DNA from: Pseudomonadota bacterium
GTDB lineage: Bacteria > Pseudomonadota > Gammaproteobacteria > Enterobacterales > Enterobacteriaceae
Assembly (NCBI GenBank): GCA_023454395.1
Contig: JAEYFY010000390.1
Location: 1-5,837, forward strand
Length of the DNA: 5,837 nucleotides
Direction of reading: 5' to 3'
Shown here: piece after piece, positions 5,751 through 5,837 of the stretch
Layout of the letters: every line of letters begins with the position of its first letter
How positions within the stretch are numbered: position 1 is the stretch's first letter
Translations under genes and position numbers: made by a program
The notes under the pieces: model-generated
Told to the model about the DNA's origin: nothing
Database searches by the model: none
What the model saw: the letters and a program-made list of their open reading frames with translations, nothing else

Positions 5751-5837
5751 ATGCCGATAACTGAATTTTCATCGATTGTTACCAGTGGTGATCAAGGTGG
5801 GTTACAGATGCAATGTGCCTCACGTCAATTTCAATTT
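5751..5837 (+). CDS. N-terminal fragment, possible OsmC-family protein
   Basis: Only the first 29 codons are present; the frame stays open to the window edge. The fragment begins MPITEFSSIVTSGDQGGLQM and continues with CASRQFQF. A short beta-strand-like start with a glycine-rich turn followed by a strand of the pattern xCxSRxFxF resembles, from memory, the opening of OsmC/Ohr-like proteins just before their usual DEP-x-LGG-x-x-x-G-x-NPVE region, which would lie beyond the edge. OsmC-family proteins are thiol-dependent peroxidases or related redox proteins in the cytoplasm. The start is supported by a ribosome binding site, and tandem met boxes upstream suggest repression by MetJ. The family call is tentative; that this is a real coding start is much firmer. 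Confidence 0.55.
   Translation, partial: MPITEFSSIVTSGDQGGLQMQCASRQFQF

Noticed and set aside
5708..5764. 18-codon ORF overlapping the start of the last gene
   Set aside because: It lacks a ribosome binding site and has no regulatory feature such as a run of methionine or other codons.
1..5837. CRISPR array, tRNA or rRNA gene, insertion sequence or prophage remnant
   Set aside because: No regularly spaced repeats, RNA gene signatures, transposase fragments or terminal inverted repeats were seen on either strand.

Overview
The window looks like chromosomal DNA from an AT-rich gammaproteobacterium of the order Enterobacterales, most likely Proteus or a close relative in the Morganellaceae. 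The FeoA, FeoB, FeoC and YihI proteins resemble their E. coli counterparts along most of their length, but the coding sequences favour A/T-ending codons and the spacers are very AT-rich. The genus is inferred from composition and protein resemblance remembered from known sequences; no search was run.

Layout, all genes on the + strand. (1) yihI (108-605) encodes an activator of the ribosome-assembly GTPase Der and ends at a strong intrinsic terminator (644-681). (2) A single gene (831-2276) encodes a 481-residue soluble protein of unknown function. It looks like a DUF4026-type N-terminal region joined to a DUF2314-like C-terminal domain, and a terminator-like hairpin follows it (2300-2333). 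(3) A 397-base spacer carries the control region of the ferrous iron operon: a perfect FNR box (2487-2500), a -10 element (2524-2529), a Fur-box-like sequence just after the predicted transcription start (2542-2560) and a second Fur-like hexamer array in the leader (2621-2643). (4) feoA (2674-2910), feoB (2959-5286) and feoC (5306-5536) form one operon closed by a strong terminator (5563-5594). (5) The last spacer holds two tandem met boxes (5681-5696) ahead of a gene cut by the window edge (5751 onward), whose first 29 residues resemble the start of OsmC-family proteins.

FeoB is the GTP-dependent inner-membrane Fe(II) transporter, FeoA a small SH3-like cytoplasmic partner, and FeoC a small winged-helix protein with a four-cysteine cluster. 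FNR activation combined with Fur repression makes sense because Fe(II) is the soluble iron form when oxygen is absent. yihI, the DUF4026 gene and the last gene each appear to be separate transcription units.

I do not see a new multi-gene system here. The points most worth checking are the apparent MetJ operator before the truncated last gene, the two-site Fur arrangement at feo, and the uncharacterised DUF4026/DUF2314 protein.
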